This document shows positions 8,007 to 16,977 of a stretch of DNA of 59,903 nucleotides, one piece after another. The notes under the pieces were generated by a model, which saw only the letters and a program-made list of their open reading frames with translations, was not told where the DNA came from and did no database searches. Made by a program: the position numbers and the translations under genes. The DNA lies in assembly GCA_012270865.1 (NCBI GenBank), contig JAAXHL010000019.1, positions 1-59,903 of the forward strand. The letters run 5' to 3'. Within the stretch, counting starts at the first letter, position 1; each line of letters opens with the position of its first letter. The stretch is from Candidatus Poribacteria bacterium. Lineage in GTDB: Bacteria; Poribacteria; WGA-4E; WGA-3G.

Positions 8007-8945
8007 TTATGCGACGAGTGCCGCAAAGAGTGCTTTAATATAACCGACGGAGTAGGCTAATCCGACATTGCCTTCCAATCTCGGAATATGGTCGGCGTTA
8101 ATGCATCCGTCGAATCCGACTTTTTGTAGTTCTTTCACGATTTTAAAGACGTTCATATCACCGTCATCGAGGAGTGCCTCTTCAAACGCTCCGGCTGTCG
8201 CGAGACTGCCGCGTACATTGCGCAGATGAACCATAAAGATACGTCCCTTGCGTCCGTAGTTATTGATTTCGTCGAGGACGATAGTACTACCACCCGCTTC
8301 AGCACGCGTGCCGCAGCAGTAAAGGTAGCCGACGTTCTTGCTCGGAAAGGCATCAATAACACGGTGGAAACCGAGACTGCCGAGTGGCGTATCTGGGTTC
8401 GGAACATCTGACGGATGGATAGCGAGCTTAATGTCGTATTCATCGGCGATAGGGACAAGTGCACCGTAGACCTCAGTAAAACGTTTTCACCATTCGTCAA
8501 GGGTTTCCATCGTCGGTGTGTCCGGTGGATTCTTGGTCGCGGCGCGACTTTCACCGCGTGAGATATATCCGCCCCTGTGAACGGCGGAATAACGCGTCAT
8601 AAGATAATCAAACGTATCACCCCAGAACCGTTGACGCGCGATCGGAACACCGGCTTCAGCGAAAACACGCAGCGCGTTGCAAGTGTTCTCGAGTTCCGTT
8701 TCACTGTCGGGTTGTCCGGTCATGAACTGCTCCGTGATGTTAGGGAGTGTCACACGGTTGATGTCGAGTCCCCAAGAACGGATGCGCTTTTTGATCTTCA
8801 GCAGTTCGTCTAAGTCCGGGTAACCCTGCTCCTTAACGCCGGGAAAAGCACCGCCGTTCCCGAAGTCGATACAGTCGGCACCGAGTTGTGTGACCTGTTT
8901 AAGATAACTATCTGATAGTCCGCCATCCCAAACTGAAATCTTCAT
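8007..8945 (-). pseudogene. UxuA-like mannonate dehydratase interrupted by an in-frame TGA
   Basis: Two parts lie in one frame, separated only by TGA at 8489-8487 (codon 153). The first part (152 codons, MKISVWDGGLSDSYLKQV) and the second (KRFTEVYGALVPIADEYD to LFAALVA) together give 311 residues. The second part has the UxuA-type features LAIHPSDVPNPDTP, GRIFMVHLRN and LDDGDMNVFKIVKELQKVGF. In the family this position falls at the end of a Trp-rich motif before the helix leading to the His-Pro segment, so TGG to TGA is the simplest explanation. Options are a true nonsense mutation, an assembly or base error, or readthrough. No selenocysteine-type hairpin was noticed right after the TGA, and no other gene here uses TGA as sense. 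If intact it would dehydrate mannonate in hexuronate breakdown. Confidence 0.8.
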
Positions 8946-9048
8946 TTTTTAAATGTTCCTTGCGGTTCGGTGAGGTAGGTTAGTGTGCTAACGTGCCTCT
9001 CCGTAGAGTCGCCCTCCATTACATTACGGGCTACAATTTAGAAAATTT

Positions 9049-9282
9049 CGTAGGTTGGGTTGAACGGAGACCTACGAAGAATCACACATAGCATAGTGTT
9101 TTCAAAGGAACAGAGAAACTTGAAATCACTAAAAACCGAGTGAAACCCAACGCACTATGATACCGATACCGTTTCGGATGTTGGGTTTCGCTACACCTAT
9201 CTATCCTAACGGTTGATTGAAAAACAGAAGGCGATGTATAACGAAAATGCCCTTCTGGTTTCACCGCTCAACCCAACCTACG
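9049..9282. mobile_element. Second MITE-like element with 19-bp inverted ends
   Basis: CGTAGGTTGGGTTGAACGG at 9049 matches the reverse complement of the right end at 9264-9282 in 18 of 19 positions. The interior also carries inverted pieces GAAACCCAAC and GTTGGGTTTC. No gene or clear target duplication is present. It fills most of the 365-bp gap between the UxuA-like gene and the oxidoreductase. A related one-ended sequence is at 54.86 kb. Confidence 0.65.
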
Positions 9283-9310
9283 TCCTGCTTGCGGGTGATC
9301 AGCCCGCCAA

Positions 9311-10318
9311 TTAAAGGGGCAACGGAACAGGTTGTCCGCTCTCGACAGATTGATACGCGGCGAGCGCGATTTCAACGGCTGCCCGTCCGTCTATTCCTGT
9401 GATTAGCGGGGCTGTATCGTTTCGGATTGCCTCTACAAAGACCCGAATTTCTTCTTGTACAGGTGGCGGCACCTCAATATCGGAAATCGGGATCTGTCGT
9501 CCTTCACCCTCAAACGGTTTAATCTGAATCGTGGCACCGCCGCCCCAAATCTGTGGGAAATAGATGGAGCCACCTTCACAATCAACGCGTCCGCCGTAGC
9601 CACCGACAGCAGAGATATGGCTGGAGTGGAGCAGACCGACTGCACCGTTCGCAAACTGTAAAGATGCCAGTACGACATCTGGGTAATCGCTTTCTGCTTG
9701 GACGTACTGACCGCCAGCAGCATAGACCGAGACGACATCACCGCAGGTCCAGCGCATGAAGTCGATCTCGTGTGCATTGATTTCCATGAGGCTGCCACCC
9801 GACTTTGCACGCTCCAGTCGCCACGGGACATAACTTCCGCCGCTTCGCCACGGACCACCGATACGATGCACCATCATACAGGCAGGCGCACCGAGTTCGC
9901 CGCTCTGCACAATTTCACGCACTTTAGAGTGTGTGGCGTGGTAACGACACACCAAACCGATTGTCAGTTTGACACCGTTTTCTTCAGCAGCGGTGATCAT
10001 AGCATCGCAATCCTCAAGCGTCGGTGCCATCGGTTTTTCCGAGAAAACATGTTTGCCTGCTTTCGCTGCATCGACGGCTATCGGTGCGTGCATAAATGGC
10101 GGTGCCGCAATCAACACTGCCTGAATCCGATCATCGGCAAGCAGTTCGTGGTAGTCCAATACATAAGATGCGTCAAGATCGGTCGCCAGTTTTTCTGCAA
10201 GTGCTTCCTGCAAATCGCTGACGCAGATAACATCTATTCCCTCAACAGCATGTGCGCTATTTGCGAGGCTTCTACCCATACCACCGCATCCGATAACGCC
10301 AACTCCTATCGTTTCCAT
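9311..10318 (-). CDS. Gfo/Idh/MocA family oxidoreductase
   Basis: This 335-residue protein has an N-terminal Rossmann fold with the GVIGCGGMGRS nucleotide loop (residues 7-17), the family EKP motif in FSEKPMAPTLEDCDAMI (about 93-109) and a C-terminal alpha/beta substrate domain with MEINAHEIDFMRWTCGD, where the conserved His/Asp face the active site. Members oxidise or epimerise sugars, inositols or sugar acids with NAD(P). GGAG lies 13 bases before the ATG. It is upstream of the UxuA-like gene in the same direction, though a 365-bp gap with a mobile element lies between. The sugar substrate is unknown; a hexuronate or inositol derivative would suit the neighbours. Confidence 0.88.
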   Translation of the reverse strand: METIGVGVIGCGGMGRSLANSAHAVEGIDVICVSDLQEALAEKLATDLDASYVLDYHELLADDRIQAVLIAAPPFMHAPIAVDAAKAGKHVFSEKPMAPTLEDCDAMITAAEENGVKLTIGLVCRYHATHSKVREIVQSGELGAPACMMVHRIGGPWRSGGSYVPWRLERAKSGGSLMEINAHEIDFMRWTCGDVVSVYAAGGQYVQAESDYPDVVLASLQFANGAVGLLHSSHISAVGGYGGRVDCEGGSIYFPQIWGGGATIQIKPFEGEGRQIPISDIEVPPPVQEEIRVFVEAIRNDTAPLITGIDGRAAVEIALAAYQSVESGQPVPLPL

Positions 10319-10451
10319 TTTTTAATTTATTACTCCTGGGCTGCCCGCCACTCCGTTTCGCGCAGGCTTCCGATTGTCCCATACCGACTTTTTAAAATGG
10401 GCAGGATATAGGCAAAATCCTATTGCCTATATCCGATTGTTCTTATTAGTA

Positions 10452-10706
10452 TCTATGTAAATAAAGCAAGAACAGAACACGTAGTCCGCAACGAAGTGGA
10501 GGACGGATTTAGGAAACTAACACTGATTGCCAATTCTCTGCAGTTTAACCGCAAGGTAAATTTAAAAAAATCTACGTAAATAAAGCACAAAATAGAACAC
10601 GTAGTCCGCAACGAAGTGGAGGACGGATTTAGGAAACCAACACTGATTGCCAATTCTCTGCAGTTTAACCGCAAGGTAAATTTAAAAACGCAAGGTAAAT
10701 TTAAAA
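10452..10706. repeat. Two tandem ~120-bp direct repeats plus an 18-bp partial copy
   Basis: A unit starting TCTAYGTAAATAAAGCA and ending CGCAAGGTAAATTTAAAA occurs twice with a 120-bp period and few differences. The last 18 bp are then repeated again at 10689-10706, directly against the stop codon of the LamG gene. It reads open on the minus strand only because the repeat lacks stops; there is no ribosome site or protein family. Confidence 0.85.
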
Positions 10707-11582
10707 TTATCTTCGCCTTGCTTTGATGTGTCCCCACGTCGTACTTAAGTGGTCTGCTGAGGGACTGACATCAAGTCCTGTGGCATCCATGTTCTTCTTA
10801 ATTTCTGCTGCGCTTAAGACCCGGTCATAAATTCGGAATTCGTCAATATACCCTTGAATAGTATCACAATTACACCCATCTGAACGGTCGCCGATACCGA
10901 GGAAGAGTCCGCCTTCTGGGATTTTCCCACCGTTCATAGCGTACCTTTTCTCCTGTTTTCCGTTCACATAATAGTGAACCGTTGAACCGTCGTAAGTACC
11001 GACAAGATGGAGCCACTCTTCAAGCGGAATGTCTTCAAGGACATTGTCTTTCGCCGCCTGCGTTGACTGGCCGCCTGCTCTAATAAAGAAACCGTGTTGG
11101 TTATCATCATCGTCGTAGTAGAGGCTGGCGACTGCGGTGTTCGCTGGCATATCGTCAAGCGAGATAATCCGATTCCAACTATCATCCAATGCATTGATAT
11201 AGACCCAGCACTCCAGCGTAATTTCGTCCCAATCTCGATCAATTTTCGGCGGGTCTGAATCTTCAACGAGGAAGTAGTCAACGTCACCATCAAAAAGGAT
11301 GCACTCGCCAACTTTACAGTCGGAGGCAGGTGCCAATTCAGGATCACCGTGAACAGCAGCAACGAGTCCTGACAAGACATCGGCTGCCTCTGTTTTAATC
11401 TTTACCGTATCTTTGTTGAAGGACCAGTAAGCAACTAAACCGTCTTCAACTGCACCGACAATTGCATCGGCAGGTTGTGTATACCACACTTGCATCACAA
11501 GCAGGATAAGGATTAGTGTGAGGAATTGAGGGCTTTTCACAAAACATCTTTGCTCAGAATGGACACTATTTTTCAGACGCAT
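10707..11582 (-). CDS. Secreted LamG/concanavalin-type protein with C-terminal W-G-x-I-K tail
   Basis: The 291-residue product starts with a signal peptide (hydrophobic FLTLILILLVMQV, cleavage likely after ADA near residue 40). A single LamG-like jelly roll follows: GLVAYWSFNKDT, ITLECWVYINALDDSWNRIISL, WLHLVGTYDGSTVHYYVNGKQ (in part) and IQGYIDEFRIYDRVLSAAEI. Such domains bind carbohydrate or protein ligands outside the cell. The last 22 residues (LDVSPSADHLSTTWGHIKA and on) follow the jelly roll and match the tails of two other secreted proteins here, at 30.5 and 58.0 kb. AGGAGG nine bases upstream fixes the start. Its role is probably surface binding; the ligand is unknown. Confidence 0.85.
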   Translation of the reverse strand: MRLKNSVHSEQRCFVKSPQFLTLILILLVMQVWYTQPADAIVGAVEDGLVAYWSFNKDTVKIKTEAADVLSGLVAAVHGDPELAPASDCKVGECILFDGDVDYFLVEDSDPPKIDRDWDEITLECWVYINALDDSWNRIISLDDMPANTAVASLYYDDDDNQHGFFIRAGGQSTQAAKDNVLEDIPLEEWLHLVGTYDGSTVHYYVNGKQEKRYAMNGGKIPEGGLFLGIGDRSDGCNCDTIQGYIDEFRIYDRVLSAAEIKKNMDATGLDVSPSADHLSTTWGHIKARRR

Positions 11583-11662
11583 GACTGATTCCCTCCTTCT
11601 AACGGTTAAAGTAATTAATCCAAGATTTTTTCTGATGTAAAAAATCCGAACTGAAAACGATT

Positions 11663-13057
11663 CTAAAACATATCGCGCATAGCACGTTCACGTCTGTCAG
11701 CGACTCGGCGTTCGCGTTCTTCATCGGAAACTTGACCGGTCTGTTCGTGAATGACGGGACGATATTCGGCGACTTCGCTCCTGCGTTTAAACACCCGGAA
11801 ATAGTCGAATCGGGTTAACGTCGGCGGGATATTCCCTGGGCATAATGCGTGTAAACCGACATCAACGGCTTCACCCATCCCGACGTTTGTTTGCCCACAA
11901 CTATGCCACCGAATACCATCTTCACTTGCGAAAGAAGAGAATTGGTTCCCGCGGCGTTCTAACCGTAGGAAAAGTTCTCTCGCATTCCGAAGTCCACCGG
12001 CGCGGCCGCGTAGGTTAAATATCCGTCCGACATGCCGTTCAAATCGGACATCACCTCTAAAGGCGTGCGGACCTGATGTCTTCTCAAGTCTGAGGAAACG
12101 ATTGGCGTTTTTCCAGACCAATAGACCACCGTGTTCTCTGAGTTGTGGTGTAACGCGTATCCGTGTCTCAATTGCGAAGTCTCCGGGTACTCTCATGAGG
12201 AGGCGCGGTGCGGTCATATCGCCGCCTCCACCGTTGGGACCGTGCCAGAGGTCTTGCCCAGGTTCCGTCCGCATCTCCAAGTATCCTTGGCGTTCTGCCC
12301 ATGCGCCGCCACCTTGCGGGTCTTCCCATCGCCATTCTGGACGCATACGGTTCCCAATAAATTCATCTTCAAACACGAGTTCCGTGAATTCACCAGAGGA
12401 TGCCCAACCTTCGATTTTGATAGCGGAGATAGAGTCCCCAAAGTTTTGCGGGAGTAGATGCAGGTTCGGCAATTCCTTTTTATATTCACTCGGCTCCATA
12501 CGGATCGGGATGCTCGCACCTTCAAATTCCGGGTGCTCGTAAAAGACGACCTCCGCGCCATCTCGCGGGAAATCCGGCCCCTTAAAGATACGGATTGATG
12601 AAATCCTGTCTTCAAACCAAGTTCCGCCCTGTGGATCGCGTAGATTGATGATGTCACGCAAAATAGTAATCTTTCTACCACGGAATTCCACGTGTTCGTA
12701 GCAGTCAACAATCAACGGAATCGTTCCCCACTCAGGTCCAGGCACATCTAACGATGACCCAAAGTTGATTGACGAAATTCTGTCCGCGAAGTTGTAAGCA
12801 GTATCGTGGAGGTTCGGGTAAAATCCGGGACCGAGTGCTAATCTTTTACCGCGATAATCACGATGCTGGTGAAGGATGACCTTATAATTCGGATTCGACG
12901 AGAAACTGGGTCCCTTGTAGACCCGAAGTGAAGAAATATTGTCTTGAAATCCGATGCTTCCTGTAAATGGAACAGGCTCTACGACATAACCCATTCTACC
13001 TCGGTAGTTTGTATGTTGGAACACCTCAACAACGAGGCGCGGGACAACAACTGGCAT
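11663..13057 (-). CDS. Beta-gamma-crystallin-like protein with C-terminal DUF1349/lectin-like domain
   Basis: The product has 464 residues. The first ~215 contain four Greek-key units of about 50 residues, each with an aromatic/Arg-Gly corner (NYRGRMGYV, DYRGKRLAL, EFRGRKITI, EFEGASIPI) and a late D/N-x-I-S-S/A segment (DNISSLRV, DRISSINF, DRISSIRI, DSISAIKI) like the Ca-binding loop of microbial beta-gamma-crystallins. Residues ~225-430 resemble the DUF1349/concanavalin fold found beside glycosidases (PEWRWEDPQGGGAW, YLEMRTEPGQDLW, GLLVWKNANRFLRLE). The tail is highly charged (DEERERRVADRRERAMRD). No signal peptide is visible, so either the protein is internal or it leaves by another route. 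AAGGAG precedes the ATG. The binding partner is unknown; Ca-dependent sugar binding is a guess. Confidence 0.8.
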   Translation of the reverse strand: MPVVVPRLVVEVFQHTNYRGRMGYVVEPVPFTGSIGFQDNISSLRVYKGPSFSSNPNYKVILHQHRDYRGKRLALGPGFYPNLHDTAYNFADRISSINFGSSLDVPGPEWGTIPLIVDCYEHVEFRGRKITILRDIINLRDPQGGTWFEDRISSIRIFKGPDFPRDGAEVVFYEHPEFEGASIPIRMEPSEYKKELPNLHLLPQNFGDSISAIKIEGWASSGEFTELVFEDEFIGNRMRPEWRWEDPQGGGAWAERQGYLEMRTEPGQDLWHGPNGGGGDMTAPRLLMRVPGDFAIETRIRVTPQLREHGGLLVWKNANRFLRLEKTSGPHAFRGDVRFERHVGRIFNLRGRAGGLRNARELFLRLERRGNQFSSFASEDGIRWHSCGQTNVGMGEAVDVGLHALCPGNIPPTLTRFDYFRVFKRRSEVAEYRPVIHEQTGQVSDEERERRVADRRERAMRDMF

Positions 13058-13074
13058 TTTTTTCTCCTTTTTTA

Positions 13075-13150
13075 ACAGTTAACAGCCACCAGTCATCAGT
13101 TACCAGAACGAAAGTTTATTCACTGGTTACTGGAAACTGGGCACTGGTGA
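13075..13150. repeat. Seven-base-period array (GTTACCAGT type)
   Basis: The stretch is built from variants of CAGTTACCAG and CTGGTTACTGG on both strands. Related arrays flank many genes in this window (31.3, 43.6, 49.0, 50.6, 52.8, 53.2, 55.0 and 57.9 kb). Confidence 0.7.
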
Positions 13151-13164
13151 CTTCTTTACTGTAA

Positions 13165-13275
13165 TAGGACTTACGCATTCTGTCTTAAAGTCCCCCTGAT
13201 AAGGGGGATTTAGGGGGTTAATTCCTACTTTTTGCGTCTAAACGTCCAATATTTTCTCAATTTGCGTAAGTCCTG
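13165..13275. mobile_element. MITE-like element, copy B (alpha cargo)
   Basis: 111 bp from TAGGACTTACGCA to TTGCGTAAGTCCTG with a perfect 5-bp duplication TGTAA at 13160-13164 and 13276-13280. The cargo is the CCCCCTGATAAGGGGG hairpin followed by the alpha-type right half with TTTTGCGTCTAAACGTCC. Confidence 0.9.
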
Positions 13276-13369
13276 TGTAAGAAGTCGTGATTTGGAACGC
13301 ATTCCTACGTATCGTTTATATTTTCGGTTCGGTGTTGTGCACTTACGGGTGCAATAGGTCTATTTGTTT

Positions 13370-14467
13370 TTATCTGCTATTGATAGTTGCCTCATAGATT
13401 TGTGCGTATCCAGTACGGTCAGATGTAAATACGATATGTTTTCCGTCTGGACTGAAAGATGGGTGCGGATGTGTATGCTGCGGTGCGTACACTTGAATGG
13501 GGCCGTCGGTGTATGGAAACGAAGTACTCCAATGTTCTCCAATAGACGAAGCCTCTGGATAGCATAACGTTTTCGGTTTGCCGACACCGTTGCGTGAATC
13601 AAAAATCTGGATACCGATGTCTGGAAAATTGGTATCCGCGACCATGCATGTTCCAGCAGAGTTGCTAATCGCGTGCCAAGCGTTAAACGTTGCCACCTGT
13701 CGTTGTGTACCGGTATCAACATTAATACACCTCACACCTCGGGGCCAGTCAACGAAAGCGAGTTCACGTGTCCCCGGAATCCAAGTTTCGTGCGTAATCC
13801 ACTCATTTTTTTCAACATTACGCGCATAGAGCCGACGGTTTCCACTCCCGTCACGATGAATGACCCACAGCCGATCAGTGAGGGGTCCAGCATAATAGAG
13901 CAAATTAGCGTCGTCTGGACAGAATTGAAGGTGTCCGATGCTGTCCCGTCGGAGGATAATGTCGCTCTCACCGGTGTCCGTATCTATGATAGCGAGCGCG
14001 GATTCCTTACCGATGTTGAATCTAATTGCCCACCATTTATCATCGTGGCTGAGTGCGGTTGTCCCCATCGCGGCGGCGACCATCCCCTCATCCTTCATCG
14101 CCGTCGCCGCGACATTAACAAGTTCGCGTTCCTCAAGTGTCTCTAAATCCAGTCGCCATCCGCGTGTCCCTGCGGTAAAAAAGACCGCCTCTCCATTGTG
14201 CGACGGATGCACAGACCATTCTGAGATGTCGGTTCTATCTGTCAGTTGACGAAGTTCACCAGTCGTCCGTTCTTCTGCAAATATCTGTGGCGTGCCAGTC
14301 CGAGACGAGACAAAAATCAGCCGCTGCATCCCGTCATCATACGCAGGTATGATGAAAAAAGGATGGTGATGCGGTGCCGACGCAGTCGTAACCTGTCGGA
14401 TCTGTGTGCCGGTGCGTCGATCATAAAAAGTCCGAGATTCTGATGTATAGACCGTCCCTTTCGCCAT
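13370..14467 (-). CDS. Oligogalacturonate lyase-like beta-propeller (PL22-type)
   Basis: The 365-residue protein resembles PL22 oligogalacturonate lyases, seven-bladed propellers with an Mn-binding His cluster that split unsaturated galacturonate dimers by beta-elimination. Family-like segments are FYDRRTGTQIRQVT, HHHPFFIIPAYDDGMQRLIF, the blade repeat SRTGTPQIFAEERTTGELR, THETWIPGTRELAFVDWP and the closing THPHPSFSPDGKHIVFTSD with its His pair. No signal peptide is seen, consistent with the usual cytoplasmic site. A plain TolB/WD40-like propeller is the main alternative. It lies upstream of the crystallin-like gene and 58 bases downstream of the isomerase, in a region of sugar enzymes, which supports a pectin or uronate role. 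Confidence 0.72.
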   Translation of the reverse strand: MAKGTVYTSESRTFYDRRTGTQIRQVTTASAPHHHPFFIIPAYDDGMQRLIFVSSRTGTPQIFAEERTTGELRQLTDRTDISEWSVHPSHNGEAVFFTAGTRGWRLDLETLEERELVNVAATAMKDEGMVAAAMGTTALSHDDKWWAIRFNIGKESALAIIDTDTGESDIILRRDSIGHLQFCPDDANLLYYAGPLTDRLWVIHRDGSGNRRLYARNVEKNEWITHETWIPGTRELAFVDWPRGVRCINVDTGTQRQVATFNAWHAISNSAGTCMVADTNFPDIGIQIFDSRNGVGKPKTLCYPEASSIGEHWSTSFPYTDGPIQVYAPQHTHPHPSFSPDGKHIVFTSDRTGYAQIYEATINSR

Positions 14468-14525
14468 TGTTTACCCCGATAGGACCGGCGGGCATTTATA
14501 CCCGCCGAAACAGCGTTTAAACTTC

Positions 14526-15524
14526 CTATTCTTCAAATGCGGCATCAAACGCAACGGCAGACGGTTCAAAATCGTAACCTTTGACCGCAGCACAAGACTC
14601 ACGGGCACCGTGTTCTCGATCCATACCGCTGTCTTCCCATTCAATTGAGAGCGGACCGTCATAAGCTATATGATTCAGCGCACGGATGATCGCCTCAAAA
14701 TTGATGCTGCCGCGACCGATAGACCGGAAATCCCAATATCTCTGCGCATCACCGAAGTTCAGATGCCCACCGAATACACCAGCCAACCTCGGCGTGTCTG
14801 ACCACCAGACATCCTTCATGTGAACGTGGTAGATCCGATCGCTCAACCGTTCGAGGAAAGCGACATAATCGACACCTTGATAGCCGAGATGGCTCGGGTC
14901 GTAATTGAACCCGAAGGTCTCTCTACCGTTAACAGCCTCAATTGCGTGTTCGGCAGTTACGATGTCGAACGCGATTTCGGTCGGATGGACTTCGAGTCCG
15001 AACTTGACACCGACTTCATCGAAGACATCAAAGATCGGGTTCCAGCGGTTCGCGAAGTCTTCAAAACCGGCATCAATCTGTCCCGGATCGTTCGGTGGGA
15101 ACGAGTAGAGGAGATGCCATATTGAGCTACCTGTGAATCCGTTAACGACGTTGACTCCGAGTTTCGCGGCGGCGCGTGCGGTATTCTTCATCTCTTCGGC
15201 AGCACGTTCTTGAACGCCCGCGGGATCGCCATTACCCCAGATCACTTCCGAGAGAATCGCCTGATGCCTGTTGTCAATATTGTCACAGACTGCCTGTCCG
15301 ACGAGGTGGTTGCTGATCGACCAGACCTTGAGTCCGTACTTGGCAAGCAGGTCGTGTCTGCCTTGGCAGTAACCATCATCTGCAAGTGCTTTATCGACTT
15401 CAAAGTGGTCACCCCAACAAGCGAGTTCTAAACCGTCATAGCCCCATCCGCTCGCCTTTTCTGCTAATTCTTCCAACGTTAAATCTGCCCATTGGCCTGT
15501 AAAGAGTGTTACAGGTCTTGCCAT
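14526..15524 (-). CDS. Sugar phosphate isomerase/epimerase (xylose isomerase-like TIM barrel)
   Basis: The 332-residue protein has the AP-endonuclease-2/xylose-isomerase TIM barrel. Metal ligands are visible in order: Glu in [13 protein letters not shown], Asp/His in [12 protein letters not shown], His in [10 protein letters not shown] and Glu in [13 protein letters not shown]. The N terminus ([33 protein letters not shown]) is the standard first strand and helix. AAGGAGC lies upstream of the ATG. It is 17 bases downstream of a Gfo/Idh/MocA gene in the same direction; such pairs commonly work on one sugar or inositol by sequential oxidation and isomerisation. The exact substrate is not recoverable. 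Confidence 0.88.
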   Translation of the reverse strand: MARPVTLFTGQWADLTLEELAEKASGWGYDGLELACWGDHFEVDKALADDGYCQGRHDLLAKYGLKVWSISNHLVGQAVCDNIDNRHQAILSEVIWGNGDPAGVQERAAEEMKNTARAAAKLGVNVVNGFTGSSIWHLLYSFPPNDPGQIDAGFEDFANRWNPIFDVFDEVGVKFGLEVHPTEIAFDIVTAEHAIEAVNGRETFGFNYDPSHLGYQGVDYVAFLERLSDRIYHVHMKDVWWSDTPRLAGVFGGHLNFGDAQRYWDFRSIGRGSINFEAIIRALNHIAYDGPLSIEWEDSGMDREHGARESCAAVKGYDFEPSAVAFDAAFEE

Positions 15525-15541
15525 AATAGTGTTGCTCCTTT

Positions 15542-16723
15542 TTAGTTGTCAGTCGCCGGTGGCGTGTAGCTTGCATCGATCCATGCCCGCTTTTTGCCGC
15601 TTTCTACGGCTGCGTTGATAAAATGTACCCCCCGCGCGCCATCTTGGACGGTGGGGAAATCTGTATCGAATTCCGACGGTGTTTCACCTGCGATTTTTGC
15701 AGCGATGGTCCGAGCAGCGTTGACATAGATATTGGCGAATGCCTCGATAAAGGCTTCCGGGTGTCCGAAGGGAATCCGTGAGTTGTGCTGGACGATTTCC
15801 GAGAGATAGTCGTTCCCGCGTTTGTAAACCTGTTCAGGACCGTCAGGAAACCGGACGTAGAGATAGTTCGGGTTCTCTTGATGCCATTCTAACGAGGCAT
15901 CAGTACCATAGACGCGGATCCGGAGGTTGTTCTCCTCACCGACTGAAATCTGTGAAGCGTAGAGGACACCGCGGACACCGTCTTGATAATGGACAAGTAA
16001 GTTCCCATCATCTTCTAACAAACGTCCCTCTACGAAGGTCGTCATATCTGCACAGATTTCTTCGATGTCGAGTCCTGTGATATAGTGTGCCAAGTTTTCG
16101 GCATGAGAACCGATATCCCCGATACAAGAGGATGCACCTGCCTGTTTCGGGTCGGTACGCCAGACGGCTTGTTTCGCGCCTTCGTTTTCTAAAAATGTAG
16201 CGAGCCAGCCTTGTGGGTATTCCACGACGATCTTGCGAAGCGTTCCGAGTTTACCGGATTTCACGAGTTCACGTGCCTGCTTCACCATCGGGTAGCCTGT
16301 GTAGTTATGTGTGAGCGCGAAGACGACATCATGCTGTTTAACGAGTTGGCATAACGTTTCGGCATCGGCAACCGTTGTCGTCATCGGTTTATCGCAGACG
16401 ACATGGAACCCCGCTTCAATGAAGGTCTTGGCGACATCGAAATGGACGTGGTTCGGTGTTACGATCGAGACAAAGTCGATGCGTTCACCTTCAGGGAGTT
16501 GGCTCTCTTTTTCCGCCATTTCTTGATAAGAACCGTAGACACGGTTCGCGTCAAGGAAGAGTTCAGCTCCTTGTTGGCGTGATTTTTCAGGTGATGATGA
16601 GAACGCACCAGCGACGAGGTCGATTTCACCGTCGAGTGCCGCAGCTTTGCGATGAACAGCACCGATGAACGCATCCGGACCGCCCCCCACCATACCGTAA
16701 CGTATTTTCCTTCCCAGTGGCAT
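15542..16723 (-). CDS. Gfo/Idh/MocA family oxidoreductase
   Basis: The 393-residue protein starts with a Rossmann fold ([18 protein letters not shown]), has the family Lys-Pro motif as [17 protein letters not shown] (about 110-126; Asp replaces the usual Glu before Lys-Pro) and a substrate domain with [19 protein letters not shown], giving the His of the active site. This longer subgroup carries an insert around [22 protein letters not shown] lies ten bases before the ATG. It heads the run that continues into the isomerase and the PL22-like gene, so the promoter is expected in the 16724-16977 gap. It probably uses NAD(P) to oxidise a sugar or sugar acid. Confidence 0.88.
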   Translation of the reverse strand: MPLGRKIRYGMVGGGPDAFIGAVHRKAAALDGEIDLVAGAFSSSPEKSRQQGAELFLDANRVYGSYQEMAEKESQLPEGERIDFVSIVTPNHVHFDVAKTFIEAGFHVVCDKPMTTTVADAETLCQLVKQHDVVFALTHNYTGYPMVKQARELVKSGKLGTLRKIVVEYPQGWLATFLENEGAKQAVWRTDPKQAGASSCIGDIGSHAENLAHYITGLDIEEICADMTTFVEGRLLEDDGNLLVHYQDGVRGVLYASQISVGEENNLRIRVYGTDASLEWHQENPNYLYVRFPDGPEQVYKRGNDYLSEIVQHNSRIPFGHPEAFIEAFANIYVNAARTIAAKIAGETPSEFDTDFPTVQDGARGVHFINAAVESGKKRAWIDASYTPPATDN

Positions 16724-16885
16724 CTTACGTATTTTCTCCTTTGATATGTAATATGGGCTTACAATTCTGTCCTATACGGATATATCAATTCTACTATACA
16801 TTATCTCATATCTGCCGATTTTTTTCAAGGTATTTTGTGGTTGTGTAAAGGGAAAAAATAAAGATGCATCAAAATACGGATATAT

Positions 16886-16893
16886 GGTATACT
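16886..16893 (+). promoter_or_regulatory. Extended -10 promoter upstream of folD
   Basis: TATACT at 16888-16893 is preceded by GG within TATGGTATACT, giving a TGn extended -10. No convincing -35 is seen. The predicted transcript start leaves a leader of about 75 bases before the folD start. The 254-bp gap also has to hold the promoter for the minus-strand oxidoreductase. Confidence 0.45.
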
Positions 16894-16977
16894 AATTTTA
16901 CTGGTTTTATAGTACGAATTCCATGTAAGAATTCGTCTCAACTCACTTAAGAGAAACGTAAGTGGAGGGAATGGAAT

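Noticed and set aside
8487..8489. TGA read as selenocysteine in the UxuA-like gene.
   Set aside because: The family does not use selenocysteine, no hairpin of the bacterial kind was seen just after it, and no selenocysteine genes are in view.
8487..8489. TGA as a general tryptophan codon in this organism.
   Set aside because: Other genes here end at TGA and use TGG for Trp, for example the hicA stop.
10453..10737. A 94-codon minus-strand reading across the 120-bp tandem repeats.
   Set aside because: It is two copies of repeat DNA in an open frame, with no ribosome site or protein family, and it overlaps the end of the LamG gene.
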